Shown here piece after piece: positions 10,147 through 18,960 of a stretch of 64,000 nucleotides of DNA. Source of the stretch: Isoetes taiwanensis (Eukaryota > Streptophyta > Lycopodiopsida > Isoetales > Isoetaceae); NCBI GenBank assembly GCA_021234155.1, contig JAJEKV010000017.1, positions 1,293,467-1,357,466 on the forward strand. Reading direction: 5' to 3'. Every line of letters starts with the position of its first letter. Position 1 is the first letter of the stretch. A program made the position numbers and the translations under genes. The notes under the pieces are model-generated. The model saw only the letters and a program-made list of their open reading frames with translations, was not told the DNA's origin and made no database searches.

Positions 10147-11012
10147 GATTTAAGTGAACACCTGAAGCAGCAATGATATTAAGAAAGTTTAATATATTAT
10201 TTGGATCATTCTTGAGAAAAGAGAAGGTATCATATGCATAATGAGGGATGATGAGAGAGCTATTAGGAATTTTAAGGCCAATGACCTTACTGTTTTCTTG
10301 GTGATGCAGGATAGCTCTAGTCAGCAATTCAGTAACCATAATAAAGAGATAAGGAGCAAGAGGGCAACCTTGTCTGGCACCTTTTGCAAGAGAGAAAACA
10401 GGGCCAGGAGATCCATTGATAAGAACAGTCGAGGTTGCTTTTTGGTTCAATCCCAGAGTGAGACTGATAAGAGAAGGCTGAAAGCCAAGCTTTTCCATAG
10501 CAAAAGCAATGAAGTCCCACCTAATTGTATCAAAAGCCTTTCTGAAATCAAGTTTAAGCAAGATGCAATTCTGATTAGAGAGCTTATTCCAATGAAGGCC
10601 TTCCATGGCAGCAATATAATTCTCTAGGATAAATCTATTAGGAAGAAAAACAGATTGATTCAAACTAATGCAATTCTGCAAATAATCCTTGATTTTGAGA
10701 GCAATGATTTTGGCACAAATTTTGTAAGTAGAATTTGTTAAAGAGATTGGTGATCAAAAGCCTTTAATAAAAGCCATGAAATCATGCTTCATAACATCCC
10801 AGAATAGCAAATAAAATTTAGGGGGGGAAGCCATCTGGACCAGGGGATTTTCCATGCTTAAAGCTCTTAAGAACATCATAAATTTCATCAATGGAGGGAA
10901 TTTGGATCATATTATTGTCAATCATAGGAGGGATAGATGGGATGATTCTATTAATAAGGTATTGAAAATTGTTTGCTCTAGAAATATCAGAAGCATCCCT
11001 TGCATTGTTCAA
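10112..11012 (-). pseudogene. L1 reverse transcriptase core
   Basis: Two frames cover the fingers and palm. KSFKHGKSPGPDGFPP lies at 10,818-10,870. A 7-base run of G near 10,821 marks a frameshift, after which KICAKIIALKIKDYL, NQSVFLPNRFILENY, LKLDFRKAFDTIRWDFI and GARQGCPLAPYLFIM follow. The catalytic box, usually FADD, reads YAYD (PHYAYDTFSFL), so the first of the paired aspartates is changed. RT of this class copies LINE RNA at a nicked target. Confidence 0.88.
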
Positions 11013-11036
11013 GTTAGCCTCATGTTATTCATCAGT

Positions 11037-11082
11037 TTGGAAAACATTGCTACAGGCATACAATGACAAAGCCGCAGAGTTC
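11037..11082. repeat. Right 46-bp direct repeat flanking the L1
   Basis: This is the partner of 8,635-8,680. A second, 20-bp direct repeat (GCCTCATGTTATTCATCAGT at about 11,015 and the same with one change at about 11,087) straddles it, so the junction has a small extra duplication. Confidence 0.75.
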
Positions 11083-11243
11083 TATTCAGCCTCATATTAT
11101 TCATCAGTGAGTGGAATTTAGGGCAACTCCCTGATATTCTTACAATGAATAAGGCTACGTGATGGAAGAGGGCTAAGACTTTTCTTCCTTTGGATTATCT
11201 CAAAAGATGCAGAAGGTGTTATGCAATTAAACAAGGCAACAAT
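11083..11243. other. Possible continuation of the decayed gene
   Basis: After the right direct repeat the exon-like frame AYNDKAAEF continues as YSASYYSSVSGI and then stops. No further coding signal is seen before the LTR-like repeat at 11,244. Confidence 0.3.
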
Positions 11244-11357
11244 TGTGATGATTAACCATCAGGTCTGGAGCGTGTGATTCGCTTTCATTCAAATCATCGT
11301 GGTTTTTTCGATTAGGACAACTACCACTCCAGAGGTAGTGGGTTCAAGACCAGTTTA

Positions 11358-12368
11358 GGGCTATTTCCCACTCGCCATTAAGTTAAGTTAATTTAACCAA
11401 TTGGTTATCTCTTAACTTAACTAAAAAGAGATTATGCTTTCGCATTAAGGTCGTTAAGTTAAGACTAACTTAATGGATTATGAAGGTAAAGATTCCCACT
11501 ACATTTGTTAGGGATCACTTAGGTTAAATTCGTAAAATCAACTTAGCTTAACGTTCATAATGAGTTGGTGCTTCACACTAGTAGTTAAGAACCTTTGTTA
11601 GGTTAGAGTTAACTAAGTCCATTTCTGACTTTAGTTAAGAGACGCCATTAAGTTAAAGATATCATACAAGGTTAATTTTCTATCTCTTTTCAGTCTATAA
11701 TCCGATATTTTTGTCTCTATTTTCTCTCTCTCTCTATTCACTTTTTGAACCTCAATTTGGATGTCTCATTATTTTTGGTGGGTGTCACATTTTCTTGGCG
11801 TTGGAAAAACTATATATGCTTCTTGAAAAAATCTAAAAGATGTTTCCCCTATCGAAAAAAGAACCACAAAGTCTAGTCATTAGATGTTTAGATATGCCCA
11901 AAATATGCTCCAAGGTCCCAAAACTAACCCCCAATTCAATTCAATCCTAATGAATTGTCCCTTGAGCGAAGGCGATCCAAAAAACTTTTCATCCTCGAGC
12001 TAGTCTAACTATTCAAATAGGAGAAATAAGCCATTTTTATATAAAAATCAAAATAACCTAACTAGATTGTTACCCCTTTCTCACTTAACAGTTAGGTTAA
12101 GTTAGTTCTTAATCGAGTTAAGTGTACCTCTCCTAGGTCACTTAAATTCTAGTTTAAAATAAGGGGAACAGTTAAAGTTTTAACTTAACTTAACTTAACT
12201 TAACTTAACTTAACTATTATCAGTATGAAAGTGGCCTAGATAAGTTAACCATAGTTAAAATTTAACCAAGTCCTAACTTAACTGGTAGTAACTTAAGTGC
12301 TAGTGTGAAAGCAAGTTTTCTTTATTTGCCCTATTTAACCTAACTTAACAGCTAGTGGGAATTGACCC
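11358..12368. mobile_element. PIF/Harbinger (Tourist-like) element, 1,011 bp
   Basis: The left end reads GGGCTATTTCCCACTCGC. The reverse complement of the right end reads GGGTCAATTCCCACTAGC, and both continue with TTAAGTTA(A/G)GTTAA, so the terminal inverted repeats are at least 34 bp and imperfect. TTA occurs on both sides (11,355-11,357 and 12,369-12,371), the target duplication of this superfamily. The interior is rich in TTAAGTTA motifs, includes an (AACTT)n run at 12,181-12,215, and has no transposase. The uninterrupted partner repeat at 12,556-12,690 shows the empty site. Confidence 0.85.
12181..12215. repeat. (TTAAC)n microsatellite inside the MITE
   Basis: Seven TAACT units in a row arise from the same TTAAGTTAAG motif that makes up the inverted repeats and much of the interior of the Harbinger-type element. 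Confidence 0.85.
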
Positions 12369-12555
12369 TTAGACCCTTAAATCTGATAGTATGATTTGGA
12401 TAACTCATGCCCTAGTGGTCTGGGCAACTCGTAATAGGGTTGGGGTTCCAGATGATTGTACTCCTTGATTTCAGTCCCATGCAGATCGATTTCAGTCCGC
12501 CCCGAATTTCCTCGGTTGCAAGCCTTCAGGGAGGGGGGCCTTGAGGGGAGGATAG

Positions 12556-12690
12556 TGTAACGATTAACCGTCAAGTCTAGAGCGTGTGATTTGATTTTAC
12601 CCAAATCATCATGACCTTTTCGGTTAGGATGCACAGCGACCACTTCAGAGGTAGTGAGTTCAAGTCCCGTTTAGACTCTTAAATGTGACA
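12556..12690 (+). repeat. Right LTR-like repeat with Pol III B-box-like motif
   Basis: The 135-bp repeat starts TGTAACGATTAACC and ends GTGACA. It contains GGTTAGGATGCAC and then GAGTTCAAGTCCC, which resemble the D-arm/A-box side and the B box of a tRNA such as tRNA-Glu. The left copy keeps GGGTTCAAGACC. Whether this is a functional promoter is unknown. Confidence 0.6.
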
Positions 12691-12803
12691 ACAACAATTA
12701 TATGTATTCGATTTAGATGTGATATGTCGAGGATGTTGGAGAGGAATCTTATACCAATCCGAGATATATAAAACAAAATCAACTATATGATTGAATTCTT
12801 ATA

Positions 12804-12876
12804 CCATGTTGGTTACATTGAGGAAGCATGCATCCTTTTTTAAGAAACTGCATGCCATGTTGGTTACATTGAAGAA
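12804..12876. repeat. Two units of a roughly 47-bp minisatellite
   Basis: CCATGTTGGTTACATTGAGGAAGCAT is followed by TTTTTTAAGAAACTGCATG and a second CCATGTTGGTTACATTGA. Three further units of the same sequence occur at 17,725-17,850, on the far side of the LINE. Confidence 0.7.
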
Positions 12877-13096
12877 CATGGCACGGAAATACACGGCGCT
12901 CGACCCTAGGCATCATTGACATAAGGAGAAGTACATGAGAAGTACAGGTCGATCCTTGAAGTTGCATCACACAGGTCTGTAGGCTCTGTTTAAGGCTGGT
13001 TGGGTCATTGCACTGCAGGTCGATTTTGGATAGGCCGTTTTTGGATCTGTACAACCAGAACAATCTGTACCGAAACTCTGTAACAGATCCAGACCC

Positions 13097-13660
13097 ATGG
13101 CTAAGGAAAAAAAACCAGGAAAAAATGGGAGAAGAGATTCCCAGGTGGATACTTTGGTTGATACTGGGGGAACCTCTGAGGAATGCCTGGACTTGCTCCA
13201 ACTTGTTCTGCAAGTAACTCTTGACTTGAAAACAATGACAAGTGAGTTGAAGACATTAAGAGAAGAGCAAAAGAAAATGTCTGCAGATTTGAAGGCTTCA
13301 AGAGATGAGACAAGAGCAATTGCAGTAAAGTTGAAGGCATCTAGGGAAGAAGTAAAGGACCACATAAAGAAATTAATAAGCTCAAAAAGGACATCGATGA
13401 ACTAGAAGAGAGAATTGAGGAATTACGAGATAACCAAGGTACAGAAACATGATTTGGCATTCCTCCTACAGATCAATTGGTAGCACAAATCACGTCCTCG
13501 ATTGGAAGCCAATTATCAGAACAGGAGGATAAAGCATTAAGATCCAAAAATATATTAGTAATGGCCCTCAAAGAGGAAGAAGGAGAAAATGTTTCAGAAA
13601 TAGTAGATGATCTTTTCCAGAATACTATGCATCTTGCAAAGTGGACACATTCATTGTAGA
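13097..13660 (+). pseudogene. LINE ORF1, coiled-coil RNA-binding protein
   Basis: A good start context (CCCATGGC) opens a basic N-terminus, MAKEKKPGKNGRR. A heptad-rich coiled coil follows (LKTLREEQKKMSADLKAS, KLKASREEVKDHI). The coil continues after a frameshift near 13,375 as KLKKDIDELEERIEELRD to a stop near 13,451. NILVMALKEEEGENVSEIV, typical of the RRM-like region of LINE ORF1, comes next, up to a stop at 13,657. ORF1 proteins trimerise through the coil and bind LINE RNA. Confidence 0.65.
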
Positions 13661-13914
13661 AGAATTGGTAAGAGAATAAATGGCCGATCAAGATCAATCT
13701 TGCTGAAATTTGGGAATGTGAAAACAAGAACACGCGTTATGCAACACAGAAGTCATCTCAAAGGCCGTAAAATATGGCTTAATGATGAACGTACTATGCA
13801 ACAACAGAAAGAACGCAAATTGCTGTTATAAGAAGTACGAAAATTGAAAGACGAAGGTAAAGACGCTTATATTGTGTATAATAAATTGGCGATTAGAAAC
13901 CAGGATACATAGAA

Positions 13915-14951
13915 ATGTGAGACCCTTTCGTTTCTAGTTTGGAATGTACATGGCTTGAGTGAGAATACAGTAATCAGCAACTTGCAGATGTTTTCTGAAC
14001 ATGATGTGCTATAGGAATTTGGAAACATGAAACCAATAGAGTATTGGATATATTAGGATTTGTTTTGCTAGATTCCGTCTGGAATGTCCAAGGTAGTAGT
14101 AGACGAGGATAAGGCTGTATTGCATGCTATATTCGAAAGGATGTTAGCAATTCAGTCACACTGATAAGCAAAGATAAATTCTCTCCATACATCTGGTTGA
14201 AAATATCTTCAGGTATGACTACGATTTATATAGCTATTGTGTATTTTGCTCATTTAGATCCATATCCGGCATCTGTGTATGGGACGAATGAATTGAGTGT
14301 AAAAGATCCTCTTATGCATCTTGCAGAAGATATATCAAAATATAGACAAAATGAAAAGGTGTTCATAGCTGGAGACTTGAATAGAAGACTTGCCAGTAGA
14401 CAAGCATCATTGCTTTCAGATGAAGGAAACATTTTATGGTTGAATGAACATTCAGATGACTGTTTTGTTGTCCACGCCAATCGCTAGATATTGTAAAGAA
14501 TAAGATGGGTGCACATGTTCTTGCTTTATGTGAATTCTTTAACTTCATTGTATTCAATGGTCTTGCGAGATTTCCAGGCACAAACTATTTTACTTGTGCC
14601 CAACCAAATGGACGTAGTGCTATTGATTTTTTGCTTGGAGATCCAGAGGCAATTGGGTATGTGAGAGATTTTACATTCTTAGAAAGAAATCCAGATTTGG
14701 ATCGTATTCCTTTCATGTTTCATTTGAATGCCAATATTGTGAAACGCACATATGCTTTATGTCCTCCCCCAAAAGTAGAACTTGTTTATAAATTGGCAGA
14801 TAAATATGGAAGTGCATTGGCACCTAAATTAGAGGAGATACATTTACAGGAATCCCTAGAAGAGAAAAGCAGCATACTGACTAGTGCTATAGTCAGTACA
14901 GTCGGGGATGTCTTTGCTACATTCAGGAGACGCTATAATAAATGGTTTTGA
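13915..14951 (+). pseudogene. LINE ORF2 apurinic-type endonuclease
   Basis: LSFLVWNVHGLSENTVISNL opens the EEP endonuclease fold. VFIAGDLNRRLASRQ (about 14,360-14,400) carries the GDLN catalytic motif. After a shift at about 14,487-14,505, FNFIVFNGLARFPGTNYFTC and RSAIDFLLGDPEAIG give the closing S-x-I-D motif. The enzyme nicks target DNA to prime reverse transcription. In-frame stops near 13,990, 14,030 and 14,485 show decay. Confidence 0.8.
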
Positions 14952-15328
14952 TGCCAATTGCCTTAAGGCAAAAAGGGAGTGCATGAAATCTACAGATCCT
15001 CTGATTCATAAACAGTATAAAAATTTGGTCAAGCAAAAACAGAGAGATTGGAACTGCAAGCACCAGGAAAGAGTGATGCAAGAAGTGGACAGAGATCCAA
15101 AACGTTTTTGGAACATGTCATCTAATAGCACAATAGATACAGGTAATTTGGATTGTGCGGGAGACGCTATACCCATATTCACATGTGAAGATGTACAAAT
15201 AGCCCATAAAAAAATGAAAAATGGTTGCACATAGGGTATATCAATTGAGTTGTGGTCTTTTGGCGGATTTATGCAATGACGCACTTTTGAGAGGGTATTT
15301 TCCTACAGAATGATGTCTAAATAGAGTT

Positions 15329-16620
15329 GTGCCGGTGCATAAGACTGGTGATAAAGACGACATAAGAAACTATAGAACCATTCTTGTGAGCAGTACATTT
15401 GCTAAACTATTTGCCTCGATGTTTGAGCATGAGGTTACATGCTGGGCAGATGAGCAAAATATAAGATCACCAGGGCAAGCAGGTTTTCGTACGAATCACT
15501 CTACTTTGGACCACCTAGTCACTTTGAGAGCGCTCACGGAAGGGGAGAAGGGTGCAGGTAATAAGAGGTTTTTATCATTTATAGATTTAACTAAAGCCTT
15601 TGATAGAGTGAATCCTACACATCTTGCTGAGCGTGTCTTTATAATCAAGCTCTGGTTGAGCTTTCTTTTCCTTTCTCAGGATCTGATCAAATAAAAAATA
15701 CAATTGGACTTAAACAGGGCTGCCCCTGCTCTCCTACTCTTTTTGGACTGCTCATTGATAAACTTGAATGTTGGATGACGAGATTAGGTGGCATGGGAGC
15801 AAGGCTTGGCAAATACGTACTGCAAGTGCTAATGTTTGCAGTGTTGTTACGTACTTACTGTACCTGTACGGTACTGTAAGTATTGTACGTATCATACCTC
15901 GTAACGTACCTCTGAGTTTTTAACGTACCGAAAAAAAAACAAGTACGTTAAAAAGTGTTGTTACCGTACCTATAAAATACGTACCATACCTATAAAATAC
16001 TTATAAAATACTTACAATACGTACCGTACCTATAAAATACTTACCGTACTTGTGTTGAAAACTACCAAAATTTGACACAAAAACAATGCATTTTTTATTC
16101 CGTACGTACCGTACCTCTGGTACGGTACGCTAAGTACTTGAAAGTTACCGTACCCGTACGGATACAACACTGAATGTTTGTGGATGATATAATGTTGATA
16201 TCAAGAGATGCATGTGGGCTACAGAGACACTTAGACGTGCTTGAGTCCTTTTGCACATCGAAGCAAATGCAGATTAACATAACACAAGTAAAAAATTATG
16301 GTGTTTGGTGGCAAGGATTGCACTATATTTACAGTGGATGGTGTCCCCTTGCAAAAGGTAACATAATATAAATATCTTGGAATTGATATGACATGCAATT
16401 GCAGGTGGACAAGGGCTGCCGAAAAACGTGCTTCAAGAGGGTTGCGAGCCTTTTATCATATGCTATATCAATGCAGGCTCAATAATTTTGAACATTGGAA
16501 ATTAAGAAGATTGCTTTTTGAAGTTCAAGTGAAAACAATCATTTTGTTTGATAGCCCAGCTTGGGGGCCGAGATTATCTCGGAAATGCTGGAATGCCATT
16601 GAGAATGTGCATAAGTGAGC
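15329..16620 (+). pseudogene. LINE ORF2 reverse transcriptase, split by a MITE
   Basis: MPVHKTGDKDDIRNYRTILV, GQAGFRTNHSTLDHLVTLRA and FLSFIDLTKAFDRVNP cover the fingers and the first catalytic Asp. GLKQGCPCSPTLFGLLIDK (about 15,708-15,765) is the B motif. The sequence is then cut at 15,839 by the MITE and resumes at 16,173 with MFVDDIMLIS, the intact catalytic pair, QKQMQIN-type and then ...KYLGIDM and RASRGLRAFYHMLYQC. A frameshift lies near 15,640. Apart from the MITE the catalytic residues are kept, unlike in the L1 and Copia elements here. Confidence 0.85.
15839..16172. mobile_element. hAT-type MITE, 334 bp, 8-bp target duplication
   Basis: The element begins CAGTGTTGT and ends ACAACACTG, a perfect 9-bp terminal inverted repeat of the hAT form. 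Identical 8-bp sequences AATGTTTG lie at 15,831-15,838 and 16,173-16,180. The interior has many GTACC/GGTAC motifs near both ends (subterminal repeats) and TATAAAATAC repeats, with no coding capacity. It must rely on a hAT transposase elsewhere. It interrupts the LINE RT directly before the FVDD codons. Confidence 0.92.
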
Positions 16621-16794
16621 TTGGTGCAAAGCCACAAACACCATATTGCATGATGTTAGCTGAGACAGGCATGTTACCATTAGAGGCTGAAGCATTGTGC
16701 AGAACAATAGTATGTTAACAGGGTTCTTACAATGGGCGAGGAAAGATTTCCTCGCCTAGCCCTTGAACAATTCAAGGAAATGTTGGTATTGTGT

Positions 16795-17048
16795 CGTGAA
16801 AAAATTTCAAAGCTTTCTGGTGTTCCCGGGATTAGTAGAGCGGAAGTTTGCCATTTGGCGGGACTTCTTGGGTGTTGTAGATGGTGATGGTCGATTTATG
16901 CAATGCCAGAGTCTGATTTTACGTGAGTTTGTTGTGGGGCGTCGAGGTATCGTTGTCTCTTTGGGGCAGTTCTCCTTCCTCCTCACTTGCTTTGTAACAT
17001 TACCATTCTTTTAATATATTGATGACACAGTTCTTCAAAAAAAAAAAA
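16795..17048 (+). mobile_element. LINE 3' fragment nested in the LINE, with poly(A)
   Basis: About 250 bases match, in the opposite orientation, the 3' end of the LINE at 31,849-32,828 (shared GTTCCCGGGATTAGTAGAGC and the AACATTACCATTCTTTTAA 3' UTR). It ends TTCTTC and a 12-13 base A run at 17,037-17,048. The host LINE resumes after it (LDKTTGRC-like reading, then MWRLEPDKDVKKSFYLDD). The left border is approximate. Confidence 0.7.
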
Positions 17049-17410
17049 ATGGTGTGCTAAATGGCTTGGACAAGACAACTGGCCGATGTTACATAAATAT
17101 AAGGCAGTTTTTGTGGAGGTTAAAGCTTGTGTGGTAAAGGAAATGTGGAGGCTCGAACCTGACAAGGATGTTAAGAAAAGCTTTTATCTTGATGACATCA
17201 ATAATTTGGACACATATAAAGAATAGGATTACTTGCTTTCCAATATCAGCAGAAAGAACCGCATATTGATTTCTCAATTGCAGTTATCATCACACCATCT
17301 ACACATCGAAACAGGTAGACGAAATGGTACACCTCATAATGAGAGATTTTGTCTATGATGTCTAGACCTTGAAACTGAAACAGAGAAACATGTTTTTTGA
17401 AATATTCAGC
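17049..17410 (+). pseudogene. C-terminal zinc-knuckle end of the LINE
   Basis: KEMWRLEPDKDVKKSFYLDD and NRILISQLQLSSHHLHIETG lead to NERFCL-x-CLDLETETEKHVF. This is a Cys-x2-Cys...His arrangement matching the post-RT knuckle of LINE ORF2. A stop lies inside the knuckle at about 17,357. Confidence 0.6.
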
Positions 17411-17434
17411 ATACGAGAACATCAGAGTTAGAAA

Positions 17435-17485
17435 GTTCAGACTCTAAAAATAGAATAGAATAGAATAGAATAGTTTAGACTCTAA
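17435..17485. mobile_element. Bare (AATAG)n retroposon tail with target duplications
   Basis: GTTCAGACTCTAA (17,435-17,447) and GTTTAGACTCTAA (17,473-17,485) flank 25 bases consisting only of AATAG units. The 13-bp repeats differ at one base. This looks like an insertion in which almost nothing but the 3' simple-repeat tail of a retroposon was copied. Confidence 0.6.
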
Positions 17486-17724
17486 GAGAACTATTAGAAA
17501 TGACAGCTCATAAATTGAGTACGTATCTTAGGGATGTTTGGATGGAGCATACAGATGTCATAAGCTTATTTAATCTCATGGAAGATTTTGATATTTCAGG
17601 CGCTTCGGATTGAGTGCCTATCTATATATATTCCATAATTGTATTATGTATGTATATGTTTGCCATAGAGGCTCGGGGGCCTAAAATGGCTTGATCAATA
17701 AATCAAACTAAATTGAGGACACAG

Positions 17725-17850
17725 AAGTTCTTTTTTAAGAAACTAGAAGTTCCTTTTGAAGAAATTGCATGCCATCTTGGTTACATTGAGGAAGCAGTTT
17801 TTCAAGAAATTGCATGCTATGTTGGTTATAGGAAGCAAAAGTCTTTTTCA
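17725..17850. repeat. Three units of the roughly 47-bp minisatellite
   Basis: Variants of TTTTTTAAGAAACT...GCATGCCATCTTGGTTACAT repeat with a period of about 45 bp. Matching units lie at 12,804-12,876, so the LINE at 13,097-17,690 appears to sit inside this small array. Confidence 0.65.
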
Positions 17851-18061
17851 AGATGTTCTTGCATGATTAAGTGTTTCGAGGCCTATAAATGTATGGTGAT
17901 GTAGAGTTAGCAAACCAATGCCTTGACCAAGTTGTCCAAATACGCCACTATAAAAGTATTAGGTAACACGATAGCTCTACAGGACTTTTAAATTGCAGTC
18001 TATTCCCAATGTAAAGAGCCATTCAGCTCTTCCATCAAATGTGACTATAAGGAAAAGCGAT
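17851..18061. other. Spacer up to the duplication start
   Basis: No gene, repeat or motif recognised. Similarity between the two large units begins at about 18,062. Confidence 0.4.
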
Positions 18062-18960
18062 GCTACTCTTATCAACGCGATGCATCTGCTTTTGCAAAGG
18101 GTAGGAGGTTATGTGCTCCAAACTCCACTTGTAGAGCCCAAAACGTCCTCACATCTCATAGACATGACATCATCAATTACCAATCTAGCAAATGAAAACC
18201 TACACATAGCAAATAAACAACTGCAAATAAATATGCTCTTGAAAACCATTATCCAAACATTTGACACAAAATTTTTTCATGGTGAAAATAAATTTTTTAA
18301 TAACACAAGTATGTGTGTATGCATGCAACACTTTTTGACCCTATTTTCCTCTATGATTATCCACTCCATAGAAGAGTACGCTTATAAGAGAAAAGGTAGG
18401 AAATCAAAGACTGGGATGCTATGGCCAGTACAATCATACAAAGCGTAAACTTTTTGTGCTAGCGTCTTATTTAAAATCATGCATGAATTTCTAGGTCTAT
18501 CAATATGGTGGATACATGTCGTGCTCCTATTGATCTATTCTTCCTACTTTCTCTTACCTTCATTCCTCATACACAAAATTCATTGCCCCAAGCATGCACT
18601 ACGACTAGTTTTTTTTTTTTTTTTTTAAGGATGGGGCAACCCCCTGGGGGTTTCACCTTTGATCAACATATAACCCATGAGAGTTCAATGAAGGGGGATT
18701 TTTTTGGACCATTTGCATACGTATACTTAGGGTTTGGGGGTGTTTTTAGGCACTGTTCTAGTGCAAAATTTATACACCGAGGGACCAAATTGCCTTTCGA
18801 AAATGCGTATACAAAGGGGATTTTTTTTCTACTCCTTGAATGCAGATGCCATACCCCCCATATATATAAGTGATTCCCCCGGAGGCAACCCTAGGGATGG
18901 GTAGGTGAGCATATATATAAGATTACTAGAGAAAAGAAAAAGTTTCAAAATTATCTATCT
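18062..18960. other. Duplicated segment without a recognised gene
   Basis: This AT-rich segment is repeated at 43,117-44,006. It holds an 18-20 base T run near 18,608 followed by a GC-richer stretch (GGGGCAACCCCCTGGGGG). An open frame runs from 17,993 to 18,448 but crosses the duplication border and is shortened in unit 2, so it is not taken as a gene. Confidence 0.5.

Larger units (their letters stand above)
8735..11036 (-). mobile_element. 5'-truncated L1-type LINE
   Basis: Read on the minus strand, the element starts inside ORF2 with HGKSPGPDGFPP near 10,818. It continues through RT, connection domain and zinc-knuckle region, and ends with 3' UTR and the poly(A)-derived tract at 8,683-8,734. 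Direct repeats of 46 bp bracket it. The endonuclease and ORF1 are missing, as is usual for 5'-truncated LINE insertions. It lies inside the decayed gene. Confidence 0.85.
11244..12690 (+). mobile_element. Miniature LTR element (TRIM-like) split by a MITE
   Basis: Two direct repeats, each starting TGT and about 131-135 bp long, lie at 11,244-11,357 plus 12,372-12,388 and at 12,556-12,690. They enclose only 167 bp once the MITE is removed. The right repeat ends in CA and is preceded by a purine tract TTGAGGGGAGGATAG. Flanks are ACAAT (11,239-11,243) and ACAAC (12,691-12,695), a 4-of-5 target duplication. No primer-binding site is recognised and there is no coding capacity, which fits a terminal-repeat retrotransposon in miniature. 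Confidence 0.6.
13097..17690 (+). mobile_element. LINE with ORF1 and EN-RT ORF2, broken
   Basis: A coiled-coil ORF1 (13,097-13,660) is followed by an endonuclease/RT ORF2 (about 13,915-17,400) and a 3' end near 17,690 (GGCCTAAAATGGCTTGATCA). The RT landmarks (GQAGFRTNHSTLDHL, IDLTKAFDRVN, FVDD) resemble the CR1/jockey/RTE side of LINE diversity more than the L1 at 8,735. Three later insertions interrupt it: a hAT-type MITE (15,839-16,172), a LINE 3' fragment (about 16,795-17,048) and a bare simple-repeat tail (17,448-17,472). Stops and shifts occur throughout. Confidence 0.85.

Noticed and set aside
17993-18448. A 151-codon plus-strand gene
   Set aside because: It spans the duplication border, is not kept in unit 2 and has no recognisable domain.
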